A DNA stretch of 17,786 bases from Bacilli bacterium (GCA_023228385.1 JALOBF010000019.1:1-17786); one strand, 5' to 3'. Numbered from the stretch's first letter, positions 1-7,655 are shown. Program-made: numbers and translations. The notes: generated by a model from the sequence alone, not told the origin.

Positions 1-1401
1 GTTCAAGAAGCACTTAAGTATGTCGAAGCCGGTAAAAAAGTTATTTTAGTAAGACTGGAAACATCCCCGGAAGATATTGAAGGCATGCATGTTTCGGAGG
101 GATTTTTAACCGCCCGGGGCGGTATGACATCTCATGCTGCGGTTGTTGCCCGTGGCATGGGTAAATGTTGTGTTTCCGGGTGCAAAACTTTAGAACTTTT
201 TGAAGATGAAGGATATTTTAAATTAAACGGAAAAAAATATTATCTGGGTGATTGGATTTCATTAGATGGTTCTACCGGTGCAATATACGGTGAACGCATT
301 ATAACTGTTCCCGCTAAAATATCCGGTAATTTTGAAAAATTTATGAATTGGTGCGATGAAATCAGAGATTTGAAAATCAGAACCAATGCCGACACTTCCG
401 TTGACGCTCTGCAAGCGAAAGAATTTGGGGCAGAAGGTATCGGCCTTTGCCGTACTGAACATATGTTCTTTGACTCTAACAGAATCACCGCAATGCGAGA
501 AATGATTGTTGCCGATACAAAAGAAAAAAGAGTACGCGCTCTTAATAAACTGTTGCCGATGCAAAGAGACGATTTCGAAAAGATTTTTGAAGCTATGGGT
601 AACTTCCCGGTAACTGTTCGTTATCTTGATCCGCCGTTGCATGAGTTTCTTCCGACTGATCCCGAAGAAATAAAAAAATTATCTAAGGATTTAGATGTCA
701 CGATTGAACAATTAAATTCAAAAATCTCTGAACTGCACGAATTCAATCCAATGTTGGGTCACCGCGGTTGCCGACTTTCGATTTCATACCCTGAACTTGC
801 TGAAATGCAGACTCAAGCCGTTATTGAAGCTTGGATTAACGTTAAGAAAAGAAATCCCAAATATACAGCCGAACCAGAAATTATGATTCCTCTGGTTGGT
901 GATGAAAAAGAATTGAAATTTATTAAAGCAATCATTATTAAGAAAGCAGATGAATTATTAAAAGCCAACAACATGTCTGTTGACTATAAAATTGGTACAA
1001 TGATTGAAATCCCTCGGGCGACGCTAAGGGCTAAAGAAATTGCGGATGAAGCGGACTTCTTTAGTTTTGGAACTAATGATTTAACGCAAATGACATTTGG
1101 TTTTAGTCGTGATGATGCCGGTTCATTCCTTAATGATTATTACGAAAATCGTATTTATGAATTCGATCCATTTGCAAAACTTGATCAAGAAGGCGTTGGT
1201 TCACTTGTTGAGTTGGCTTGCGAATTAGGCCGTAAAGGCAAACCCGATCTTAAATTGGGCATTTGCGGTGAACATGGAGGCGAACCTTCATCGATAGAAT
1301 TTTTCCATAAAGTCGGTTTGGACTATGTTTCTTGTTCCCCTTATCGGGTTCCGATCGCTAGATTGGCTGCGGCTCAGGCTGCAATAAAGCACAAACGATA
1401 A
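1..1401 (+). CDS. ppdK: Pyruvate, phosphate dikinase, C-terminal part (5' end outside window)
   Basis: The reading frame is open from base 1, so the gene starts upstream; 466 residues of a protein usually near 870-880 are visible. PPDK interconverts ATP, Pi and pyruvate with AMP, PPi and PEP in the cytoplasm and often works glycolytically in fermenters. Seen directly: the swivelling phosphohistidine domain with the motif GGMTSHAAVVARGMG, whose histidine (codon 133-135) carries the phosphoryl group, then a PEP/pyruvate TIM barrel with RTEHMF, GHRGCRLSISYPE, FGTNDLTQMTFG and the C-terminal LGICGEHGGEP, which contains the catalytic cysteine. The ATP-grasp N-terminal half is off the edge. The length, linkers and C-terminal SCSPYRVPIARLAAAQAA ending fit PPDK better than PEP synthase or PTS enzyme I. 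The first in-frame ATG at 85 is internal and not a start. A terminator follows directly. Confidence 0.96.
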   Translation, partial: VQEALKYVEAGKKVILVRLETSPEDIEGMHVSEGFLTARGGMTSHAAVVARGMGKCCVSGCKTLELFEDEGYFKLNGKKYYLGDWISLDGSTGAIYGERIITVPAKISGNFEKFMNWCDEIRDLKIRTNADTSVDALQAKEFGAEGIGLCRTEHMFFDSNRITAMREMIVADTKEKRVRALNKLLPMQRDDFEKIFEAMGNFPVTVRYLDPPLHEFLPTDPEEIKKLSKDLDVTIEQLNSKISELHEFNPMLGHRGCRLSISYPELAEMQTQAVIEAWINVKKRNPKYTAEPEIMIPLVGDEKELKFIKAIIIKKADELLKANNMSVDYKIGTMIEIPRATLRAKEIADEADFFSFGTNDLTQMTFGFSRDDAGSFLNDYYENRIYEFDPFAKLDQEGVGSLVELACELGRKGKPDLKLGICGEHGGEPSSIEFFHKVGLDYVSCSPYRVPIARLAAAQAAIKHKR

Positions 1402-1406
1402 AAATT

Positions 1407-1436
1407 AAACCACGGTTAATTACTCCCGTGGTTTTT
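1407..1436 (+). terminator. Rho-independent terminator of ppdK
   Basis: A perfect 9-bp stem (AAACCACGG at 1407-1415 with CCGTGGTTT at 1426-1434) has a 10-base loop and a T run reaching 1436. It begins five bases after the ppdK stop codon. Confidence 0.9.
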
Positions 1437-1441
1437 ATTCT

Positions 1442-1672
1442 GTAACAGGCAAGTTGACGGCTTTATATAAAATTGGGAAAACAAAAATCAATTATCCAAA
1501 AATATAATGCACGGTTGAACGGCCCGCGCAATATAATGAAAGACAAACGACAAAATCAGAGAAAACAGAAGGAAACACCAACAGAAATCATAAAAAAGGT
1601 CTTAAATATTACGCGGAAAAAAGAAAAATTGCAAACGCTATGAGGTATGCAGCTCATTATGGTTTAATTAAA
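1442..1672 (+). pseudogene. Broken reading frame, possibly the C-terminal relic of an intron-encoded protein
   Basis: One frame reads as plausible basic protein from about 1442, is interrupted by TAA at 1505-1507, then continues for 54 codons to TAA at 1670-1672, ending KRKIANAMRYAAHYGLIKL. There is no usable start codon or ribosome binding site ahead of the second segment; its only ATG is near the end. I do not recognise the sequence. It stops about 18 bases before a group II intron domain V-like element, which is where a maturase/reverse transcriptase frame would end, so a decayed intron-encoded protein is an inference from position. A competing 36-codon frame starting at ATG 1536 has no ribosome binding site and low-complexity content. 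Confidence 0.3.
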
Positions 1673-1690
1673 TTATAATCTATAATTGGT

Positions 1691-1751
1691 AAGCCGGATG
1701 CCTTAATAGGGCACGTACAGTTTGACAAGGGAGAAACTAAGTGATTAGTTT
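1691..1751 (+). ncRNA. Degenerate group II intron domain V and domain VI-like 3' end
   Basis: Bases 1691-1723 resemble the 34-nt domain V of bacterial group II introns: AGCCGGAT at the 5' side with the AGC triad, a distal stem (GCC...GGGC) and the 3' strand GCACGTACAGTTT. Compared with the usual form it is one base short, has a damaged terminal loop and shows mismatches in the lower stem. After a purine-rich linker (ACAAGGGAG) comes a perfect 7-bp hairpin, AAACTAA at 1734-1740 and TTAGTTT at 1745-1751, capped by a GNRA-type GTGA loop, in the place of domain VI. The order and spacing match an intron 3' end. No 5' intron boundary or intact reverse transcriptase is present, so it is most likely a dead remnant. 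The call rests on recognition of the motif, not a covariance search. Confidence 0.5.
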
Positions 1752-1778
1752 TGTTGCGTTATTGTGGGTTATAGTGAA

Positions 1779-1808
1779 TTACAATTTTTATTTTAATCAT
1801 ATTATATA
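1779..1808 (+). promoter_or_regulatory. Candidate promoter for the BclB-like gene
   Basis: TTACAA at 1779-1784 and TATATA at 1803-1808 are separated by 18 bases, about 30 bases before the start codon. The region is very AT-rich, so chance matches are common. Confidence 0.35.
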
Positions 1809-1836
1809 GAGTAAACGGATATGAGAGGAGGGTTTA

Positions 1837-2397
1837 ATGGCGAATGTCCGTATTTCCGAAGATAATCTTCGGGAAAATCTGCATGTTAGCAGAGCCTTTA
1901 TACCTTTTTTTTCCGGCAGTGATATTAAACTAAGTACCAGGTCGGGTGGAATTCCCGGATTTCCGGCGTTTATCGGCTTGGGGAGCAATGATATGTCTAT
2001 AAATTATTTAAACGGTGTAATTAATTTAGATGATGAATTTGCTAATTATGCTATTCCTCTTGCCGAATCGGGTATAATCGATACGCTAGTCGCTACTTTT
2101 TATACTTTTCCAATAAGCATTTTTGGCAGCAGCGTTATTACGGTTTGCACTCAATTGTATTACGCAGACAATACCACCAATATTTTTAAACCGATAAAAG
2201 AAACTTTATTACGGTTAAAACCGAATTATAATGGTAATTTTTCCGATAAAAATATTTCTTATGCAAGGAAATCAGGGATTAATGCTAAGCTTAATTCCGG
2301 AACGCGGATATTACTTTTATTTTTTACGGAAGCAGAAGGGGGAAAGGGTATAACTGAGATTCGAGGATATGCCAGCGCCGGAATATCGATTATTTAA
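1837..2397 (+). CDS. BclB C-terminal-domain surface protein (exosporium glycoprotein-like), without collagen repeats
   Basis: A complete 186-residue protein with a strong ribosome binding site (AGAGGAGGG at 1824-1832) four bases before ATG. After about 18 N-terminal residues nearly the whole chain matches my memory of the BclB C-terminal domain of Bacillus and Clostridium exosporium/collagen-like glycoproteins: AFIPFFSG opening, the PAFIGLGS segment, a Phe/Ala-rich beta stretch (DEFANYAIPLAESGIIDTL), VTAQLY-like VCTQLYYADN, then SGTRILLLFF and the ending GYASAGISII. The family domain is usually a C-terminal trimerising head behind GXX collagen-like repeats. Here those repeats, a signal peptide and membrane segments are all absent, so export is unclear. 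Conserved glycine turns support a folded beta protein. The function is unknown: a capsid-like or surface-coat role is only a possibility. The gene stands alone, convergent with asnS. Confidence 0.65.
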   Translation: MANVRISEDNLRENLHVSRAFIPFFSGSDIKLSTRSGGIPGFPAFIGLGSNDMSINYLNGVINLDDEFANYAIPLAESGIIDTLVATFYTFPISIFGSSVITVCTQLYYADNTTNIFKPIKETLLRLKPNYNGNFSDKNISYARKSGINAKLNSGTRILLLFFTEAEGGKGITEIRGYASAGISII

Positions 2398-2437
2398 AAA
2401 AGACTGCACCTCCTAACAGGTCCAGTCTTTTATTTTT
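2396..2437. terminator. Bidirectional terminator between the BclB-like gene and asnS
   Basis: AAAAGACTG plus ACC (2398-2410) pairs with GGT plus CAGTCTTTT (2419-2431) around a single C-C mismatch, with an 8-base loop. T runs lie on the plus strand to 2437, and A runs at 2396-2401 give the T run for the minus strand. It lies immediately after both stop codons. Confidence 0.88.
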
Positions 2438-3821
2438 AAAAATTACAGTTTTTTGGAGTGCGCGGATAAGAAATGACATCTCTGATGTTTTCCACACCGG
2501 TAACATACATTATCAATCGTTCGAATCCCAACCCGAATCCGGAATGAATAACCCCGCCGTATTTTCTAAGATCCAGATACCACCACATCTCATCAGCAGG
2601 AATTCTCATATCTGCCATTCGCTGGTTTAAAAGTTCAAGTCGTTCTTCTCTTTGACTTCCCCCGACCAATTCGCCGGAGCCGGGAACCAAAAGATCCATT
2701 GCCGCAACCGTTTCTTTATCATTATTTAAACGCATATAGAAAGCTTTAATATCTTTTGGCCAATTAATAACAAACACCGGTGCCTTAAAATAAACATCAG
2801 TTAAATATTTTTCATGTTCAGTTGCGAGGTCATCACCATATTTTATTTCATTATCAAATTTTTGTTTTGCTTCAGACAATATTTTAATCGCTTCTTTATA
2901 TTCACAACAATGAATTTTTGCGTTAACTAATTTTTTTAATTGTTCTATTTTCCCCGGTGCAACATAAGCGTTAAAAAAATCCATCTCCTCTTTAGCATGT
3001 TCTAAAGTATAATTAACAAGATATTTTATCATTTCCTCAACTAAGTCCATAATGTCATTAATATCCGCAAATGCAACTTCGGGTTCAATCATCCAAAATT
3101 CCGATGCATGCCGGGTAGTATTTGAATTTTCTGCTCGAAAGGTAGGTCCAAAAGTATAAACCTTTTTAAAAGCTAAGGCATAAGTTTCGGCTTCTAATTG
3201 ACCTGAAACGGTAAGATTGGTTGGTTTTCCAAAAAAATCATAAGAAAAGTCGATTTTTCCATCTTTTTTCGGAAGATTTTCCAGATCAAGAGTTGTTACT
3301 TTAAACAATTCACCCGCACCTTCAGCATCGTTTGCAGTAATAATTGGGGTATGAACATAAATGAATTCTTTTTTATGGAAAAATTCATGAATGGCATAAG
3401 CCAAAATGCTCCTTACTTTAAATACGGCATGAAATAAATTTGTTCGGGGTCTCAGATGGGCATGCTCGCGTAAAAACTCTCGAGTATGACGTTTAGGTTG
3501 AATTGGATAGTCAGCGGGACAATCTCCCTCTAGAATAATTTTAGTGGCTTTTAGTTCATAGGGTTGTTTGTGTCCAGGTGTTAGAATAACAATCCCCGAA
3601 ACGGTAAGGGCGACTCCCACGCCATATTTAACTATTTTGTCGAAATCGGGTAACGAGTTATCGTAAACGATTTGAATGTTGGAAAGAGCCGAACCGTCAT
3701 TTAAAACAATAAATCCAAACCCTTTTTGATTTCGGTTAGAGCGGGCCCATCCTTGAACGGTAACTTCCTTACCGTTATATAAACTATAATTTTTGTTTAA
3801 AAACTTTACTGTTGTATTCAT
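2436..3821 (-). CDS. asnS: Asparaginyl-tRNA synthetase
   Basis: The 461-residue class IIb aminoacyl-tRNA synthetase charges tRNA-Asn with asparagine in the cytoplasm, at normal length for AsnRS. The N-terminal OB-fold anticodon-binding domain (about residues 18-100) carries VQGWARSNR and FGFIVLNDGS. The catalytic domain has motif 2 around residues 226-250 (TFRAENSNTTRHASEFWMIEPE) split here as FRAENSNTTRHASEF and WMIEPEVAF. Motif 3 is GFGLGFERL near residue 431, and the C-terminus is DVISYPRTPKNCNF, typical of AsnRS rather than AspRS. The central insertion between about 270 and 340 fits AsnRS of low-GC bacteria. The ATG is preceded by AGGAGG (minus strand, 3827-3835). Expression is controlled by an upstream T-box leader, and the gene ends at a terminator shared with the BclB-like gene. 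Confidence 0.97.
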   Translation of the reverse strand: MNTTVKFLNKNYSLYNGKEVTVQGWARSNRNQKGFGFIVLNDGSALSNIQIVYDNSLPDFDKIVKYGVGVALTVSGIVILTPGHKQPYELKATKIILEGDCPADYPIQPKRHTREFLREHAHLRPRTNLFHAVFKVRSILAYAIHEFFHKKEFIYVHTPIITANDAEGAGELFKVTTLDLENLPKKDGKIDFSYDFFGKPTNLTVSGQLEAETYALAFKKVYTFGPTFRAENSNTTRHASEFWMIEPEVAFADINDIMDLVEEMIKYLVNYTLEHAKEEMDFFNAYVAPGKIEQLKKLVNAKIHCCEYKEAIKILSEAKQKFDNEIKYGDDLATEHEKYLTDVYFKAPVFVINWPKDIKAFYMRLNNDKETVAAMDLLVPGSGELVGGSQREERLELLNQRMADMRIPADEMWWYLDLRKYGGVIHSGFGLGFERLIMYVTGVENIRDVISYPRTPKNCNF

Positions 3822-3847
3822 CTTTTGCCTCCTTGTTATAATTATGT

Positions 3848-3873
3848 AAAAAGCCCTTAAGAAAACTTAAGGA
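3848..3873 (-). terminator. T-box-controlled intrinsic terminator
   Basis: On the minus strand, CCTTAAG and CTTAAGG form a 7-bp stem with a TTTT loop followed by GC and five Ts. It lies directly after the T-box sequence and about 27 bases before the asnS start, as the off-state hairpin of the riboswitch. Confidence 0.9.
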
Positions 3874-4077
3874 CGAAAAAATTCCGCGGTGCCACCTTAT
3901 TTCAAACAATGTTGCGCTTAAAACCCGATAACGTAGGTTAGACGGTTAGTTCTACTTAATTTCTTCTAACTGCTCCGAGTGTTGTTTCTCTAAATATTAG
4001 ATCGGATTTACACTATCGCCGACTCACTGTACAAAGGGATTTAGCTACTTTTCTCATCATGGCATTATCTTTATTGT
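3848..4077 (-). ncRNA. T-box riboswitch, tRNA-Asn-responsive leader of asnS
   Basis: Read on the minus strand, the leader has a Stem I with the AGTGAGTCGG bulge motif, a specifier-loop side containing tandem AAC triplets (3984-3986 and 3981-3983) just before ACTCGGAGC, and the T-box AAGGTGGCACCGCGGAA at about 3882-3898. The T-box TGGC complements a tRNA 3' end GCCA, as expected for tRNA-Asn with discriminator G, and AAC is an asparagine codon. AAGG of the T-box can pair with CCTT, which is also the 5' arm of the terminator, so the classic antiterminator/terminator switch is visible. Uncharged tRNA-Asn should turn asnS on. Which of the two AACs is read cannot be settled by eye. Confidence 0.95.
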
Positions 4078-4083
4078 AACAGT

Positions 4084-4112
4084 ATTTTAGCATATTAATA
4101 CATAGGTGTCAA
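4084..4112 (-). promoter_or_regulatory. Sigma-A-type promoter of asnS
   Basis: On the minus strand, TTGACA (4107-4112) and TAAAAT (4084-4089) are separated by exactly 17 bases, placing transcription start near 4077, at the head of the T-box leader. The -35 box begins only five bases past the stop codon of the upstream membrane protein gene. Confidence 0.85.
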
Positions 4113-4117
4113 TTTTT

Positions 4118-5101
4118 TTATGTATTATTATTTTTTTTTGAACGATTACAGGAAAACACTTTTACAAGTTTTGATATTATCCGATCATATGAAAAATAAA
4201 AAATTATTGTTGCGATGATATTATATAACAAATGCGAATAGGCAATCATAATTTTTTTATTGAGGATTAGAGGGGTCTTGCATTCTAAAAAAGAAAGAAA
4301 ATTACAGTAAGGCCTTAAAAAAATCATGAAAATAACACCTCCAATCAAGTTAAAAACAATATTTACATTAATTGCGGTTTTTGCTTCTTTAGTTGAGGAG
4401 ATTGCCACAATTAAGCTGGCAATCGTAGTCCCAAGATTGGCTCCAAGTACAAGGCTAACTGCTGATGTTAAATTGATTGCGTTTATAAAATATAAATTTT
4501 GAACAATGTTAATTGTTCCGCTTGAAGATTGTATCAAAGCACTAATCACGGTGCCGGTAAGGAAGCTTGTGATTCTGTTACCAGAAAACAGCATTGTATA
4601 ATAAACAGCTTTATCAGATGCGGCGATATTTGCATAAAAAGAGTTCATAATATATATTCCCAGGAACAATAAACCCAAACCGGTTATTACTTCTCCCAAG
4701 TGCTTTAATTTTAAATTATTAAAATAATTTAAGAAAAAGCCTATGAATATAATGATAAGACTATAGTTTTCAATATGTAAAGCAAAAAGAAAAGCGGTTG
4801 TTGTCGTCCCAATATTAGCACCGATCATTACCATAATTCCTTGATACATCGTCATAAGATTAGCAGAAACAAGAGCCACAACGATTGCGGTTACCCCTGA
4901 GGATGATTGAATGAATACGGTGATTACGACACCGGTAATTAAAGCTTTTAATTTACTGCCGGCCGCTGATGCGATAAATTTTTTTATTCGCTCACTGCTG
5001 ATTTTAATTAAAGATTCTCGCATATGGTTCAAGCCAAACATAAAAATTGACAATCCACCGACAAAAACCATTATCGCTCCGATAACAACTCCCCCTTTCA
5101 T
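4118..5101 (-). CDS. Na/Pi-cotransporter family membrane protein without PhoU domain
   Basis: A 327-residue hydrophobic protein with the inverted-repeat architecture of the Na+/Pi cotransporter II (PNaS/NptA) family: two QSSSG motifs (residues 65-69 and 191-195) and two GANIGTT/GANLGTT motifs (94-100 and 220-226), which form the paired substrate and sodium sites in the family. It is predicted to import phosphate with sodium at the cytoplasmic membrane, though several bacterial members have no proven substrate. Bacterial relatives of about 540 residues add a cytoplasmic PhoU-like C-terminal domain; this one stops after the last membrane segment with a short Lys/Asn-rich tail. The start is uncertain. 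The ATG at 5101 has no clear ribosome binding site, whereas ATG at 5071 (residue 11) has GGAG five bases upstream and gives the usual short N-terminus. No hairpin terminator is seen before the asnS promoter. Confidence 0.85.
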   Translation of the reverse strand: MKGGVVIGAIMVFVGGLSIFMFGLNHMRESLIKISSERIKKFIASAAGSKLKALITGVVITVFIQSSSGVTAIVVALVSANLMTMYQGIMVMIGANIGTTTTAFLFALHIENYSLIIIFIGFFLNYFNNLKLKHLGEVITGLGLLFLGIYIMNSFYANIAASDKAVYYTMLFSGNRITSFLTGTVISALIQSSSGTINIVQNLYFINAINLTSAVSLVLGANLGTTIASLIVAISSTKEAKTAINVNIVFNLIGGVIFMIFLRPYCNFLSFLECKTPLILNKKIMIAYSHLLYNIIATIIFYFSYDRIISKLVKVFSCNRSKKNNNT

Positions 5102-5203
5102 TTATAAATATGAAAAAGAAGGTTTAAATATTATCAATCGGATTTTACAAAAAAAAAAGTTTTTAAAAAAAACAAAAATAATTACAAAAAAACAAAAACA
5201 ATA

Positions 5204-5212
5204 TGATATAAT
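5204..5212 (+). promoter_or_regulatory. Extended -10 promoter of the dnaX cluster
   Basis: TGATATAAT combines an extended TG with a perfect TATAAT at 5207-5212, 26 bases before the dnaX ATG. The -35 is weak (TTACAA at 5182-5187, 19-base spacing). The 60 bases upstream are strongly A-rich and could act as an UP-like element. The stretch 5102-5237 holds nothing else recognisable. Confidence 0.7.
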
Positions 5213-5237
5213 AAGAATGCAAGGGAGGCGACTTTAA

Positions 5238-7655
5238 ATGTCATACAAAGCTTTATACAGGACTTATCGGCCGCAAAAGTTTTCTGAGGTTATTGGCCAA
5301 GAAGCAATCGTCCGAACTTTACAAAACTCAATAATAAGCGGCAAGATTTCCCACGCTTATTTATTTACTGGTCCCCGTGGTACGGGGAAAACGACGGTTG
5401 CCCGAATCTTAGCAAAGGCTTTAAATTGCGAAAACAAATATGAAGCTGAACCTTGTGGGAAATGTCTTGTCTGTCAAGAAATTGCCGCATCTAATAATCC
5501 TGATGTTGTTGAGATTGATGCGGCAAGCAATAACGGAGTTGAAGAAATAAGAGATATCCGAGAAAAAGTTAAGTTCTTACCGAGCGGTTCTAAATATAAA
5601 GTATATATTATTGATGAAGTTCATATGTTAAGTTTAGGTGCTTTTAACGCTTTATTGAAAACTTTGGAAGAGCCACCAAAGCATGTGGTTTTTATTTTGG
5701 CAACAACGGAGCCGCATAAAGTATTACCCACAATTATATCGCGTTGTCAGAGATTTGATTTTAAAGCACTGAGTGTAAAGAAAATATCAGAATTAATTAG
5801 AAAAGTCGCAACTGAAGAAAAATTTAATATTACCGAAGAAGCTGTTATTGCAATCGCCGAAGGAGCAGAGGGGGGAATGCGTGATGCCCTTAGTTATCTA
5901 GATCAAGCTGTCTCATTCACTGATAATGTTATCACTATTGATGATGTTAACTCCGTTACAGGGAATTTAAACTATGATAAAATGATTGAGTTAGCCGGTT
6001 GCTTTGAAGAAAAAGATATTAATACCGCTATAAAAACTGTTAATGATTTAGTTATAATGGGGAAAGAAATTAATAAAATAGTTAGTGGAATGATACAATT
6101 TTATCGCGACATACTATTATATAAGAATATCGATACCATGCTATTTTCTCGTTATATATTTGAAAAAGAAGAATTTAAACATTTAGCTGAAAAAATCAAT
6201 GATGAAAAAGTATTTTATTATGTTGATACTTTAAGTGATGTTCAAACGAAAATTAGAACAACCTCAGCACCTCATATTTATCTGGAAGTTGCTCTTATTA
6301 AGATGATTAATGAATATTATGATGTTAATACTGATAAATTAAAAATGATTGAAATTGAAAAACGCTTAAGCACAGTCAATGATGGTTTAGCTGCGGAATG
6401 GCGTGAAAAAATAAATAATCTTGAAACAAGAGTATTCCGAATTATAGATGAACTGAACAAACTTGAATTGCATTCATTAACTGAAAAATTAAAATCGATT
6501 GAAACTGCCAAAACAGAAAACCATGGCGATATTAATAATGTTACCGATTTTATTAATGAGGAATTGGTTAAATTTAAAGAAAGTATTGAAGAATTTATTG
6601 CTGATAAAGCAAAAGACGAAGTTAATTATGAATTAAGCCAGATCAAAGATAAAATTAATAATATAGAAATGAAACTTCAATCAACAGAATCGTTTTCGAT
6701 ACCGCGCATGGAAACCAAAAAAATTCGAAATCAAGTAAACGAAGGGCAAATTGTTCTCTTTGATGATATCAAGGGTAACTCTAAAGATAACGAAGAAGCA
6801 AATGCGGCGGATACCGATACATCAGAAAAACAAAAAGAAACATTTAGAGAAAACATATCAAAAAAAGACAATGATACAAATACTCAAGAAAAAGTGAGCG
6901 TTATTGATACGCTAGATGATGCAGAAGCGGCGAATACTATAAATAAAACAGTAAAAAGTGATGAAGAAATAGTCAATAAAACTCATTCGCGTTTAGTTCG
7001 GAAAACTCGCAATGAAGAAACTCCGATCACGCTATTTTCATCAATACCATCAGAAAAAAACATTTTATCTTCGCAATCGGAAGAAAGCAAAATCATTGCA
7101 GAGGAGGAATCTTATAAAAACTTATCATTACGGAATCTGGCAAATGATGCTTTTAGCAATTATCAAGTAGAGGTCGTTGAAAGGATTCTTCATGATTCGC
7201 GGACTGAAGAAGCGCGTAAAGATAAAATAAGGGTAATTGAAATTTGGAAAACACTTCATAACAATGCTACTAATGACCAACTAGATATTGTGGATCTGTT
7301 ACAGGAAGGACAAATAGTAGCAGTCGGCCATAAAGAATTTATATTAGTATATTCTAATACATCATTATGCAATCAAGTTATGAAGATTAAATTTAAACGT
7401 GAAGCCTTAAATATCTTGTATCAAAGCCTTGGTGATGCATATAATTATATAGCTCTTCCTGAAACGATGTGGAGTGAAAAAAGAAACGAATACATCAACC
7501 AGTATAATATTGGTATCCGGTTACCTAAATTAACACCGATTAATGATCCGAATTTAGATGTAAGAAAAGAAAATCATGAATTTTTGGAACGTCAAGAAAA
7601 ATTAGTTGATCAAGCGATTAGACTGTTTGGAGAGGAATTTGTTAAAATAAGATAA
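5238..7655 (+). CDS. dnaX: DNA polymerase III subunit gamma/tau
   Basis: An 805-residue clamp-loader ATPase that opens and loads the sliding clamp and organises the replisome. The N-terminal AAA+ module is canonical: MSYKALYRTYRPQKFSEVIG, Walker A GPRGTGKT (45-52), zinc module Cys 64, 73, 76 and 79, Walker B IIDEVH (124-129), sensor 1 ATTE and SRC (168-170). Residues of about 364-490 look like long charged helices or coiled coil. Residues of about 500-620 are an acidic, Lys/Asp/Glu/Asn/Thr-rich low-complexity linker. From about 625 to the end a folded tau-like domain follows (NYQVEVVERILHD, IWKTLHNNATNDQLDIVDLL). The protein is much longer than the B. subtilis (about 563) or E. coli (643) tau; the extra length is in the coiled and linker part. 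GGGAGG lies 10 bases before ATG. An A7 heptamer at 6860-6866 could permit a shortened product. Confidence 0.96.
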   Translation: MSYKALYRTYRPQKFSEVIGQEAIVRTLQNSIISGKISHAYLFTGPRGTGKTTVARILAKALNCENKYEAEPCGKCLVCQEIAASNNPDVVEIDAASNNGVEEIRDIREKVKFLPSGSKYKVYIIDEVHMLSLGAFNALLKTLEEPPKHVVFILATTEPHKVLPTIISRCQRFDFKALSVKKISELIRKVATEEKFNITEEAVIAIAEGAEGGMRDALSYLDQAVSFTDNVITIDDVNSVTGNLNYDKMIELAGCFEEKDINTAIKTVNDLVIMGKEINKIVSGMIQFYRDILLYKNIDTMLFSRYIFEKEEFKHLAEKINDEKVFYYVDTLSDVQTKIRTTSAPHIYLEVALIKMINEYYDVNTDKLKMIEIEKRLSTVNDGLAAEWREKINNLETRVFRIIDELNKLELHSLTEKLKSIETAKTENHGDINNVTDFINEELVKFKESIEEFIADKAKDEVNYELSQIKDKINNIEMKLQSTESFSIPRMETKKIRNQVNEGQIVLFDDIKGNSKDNEEANAADTDTSEKQKETFRENISKKDNDTNTQEKVSVIDTLDDAEAANTINKTVKSDEEIVNKTHSRLVRKTRNEETPITLFSSIPSEKNILSSQSEESKIIAEEESYKNLSLRNLANDAFSNYQVEVVERILHDSRTEEARKDKIRVIEIWKTLHNNATNDQLDIVDLLQEGQIVAVGHKEFILVYSNTSLCNQVMKIKFKREALNILYQSLGDAYNYIALPETMWSEKRNEYINQYNIGIRLPKLTPINDPNLDVRKENHEFLERQEKLVDQAIRLFGEEFVKIR

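Noticed and set aside
1536..1646. 36-codon frame from ATG 1536
   Set aside because: No ribosome binding site, Lys/Gln-rich low complexity; it overlaps the more protein-like broken frame.
4911..5237. Plus-strand open frame of 108 codons leading up to dnaX
   Set aside because: It is antisense to the transporter gene, runs through a Lys-rich A-tract and has no ribosome binding site; a shadow frame.
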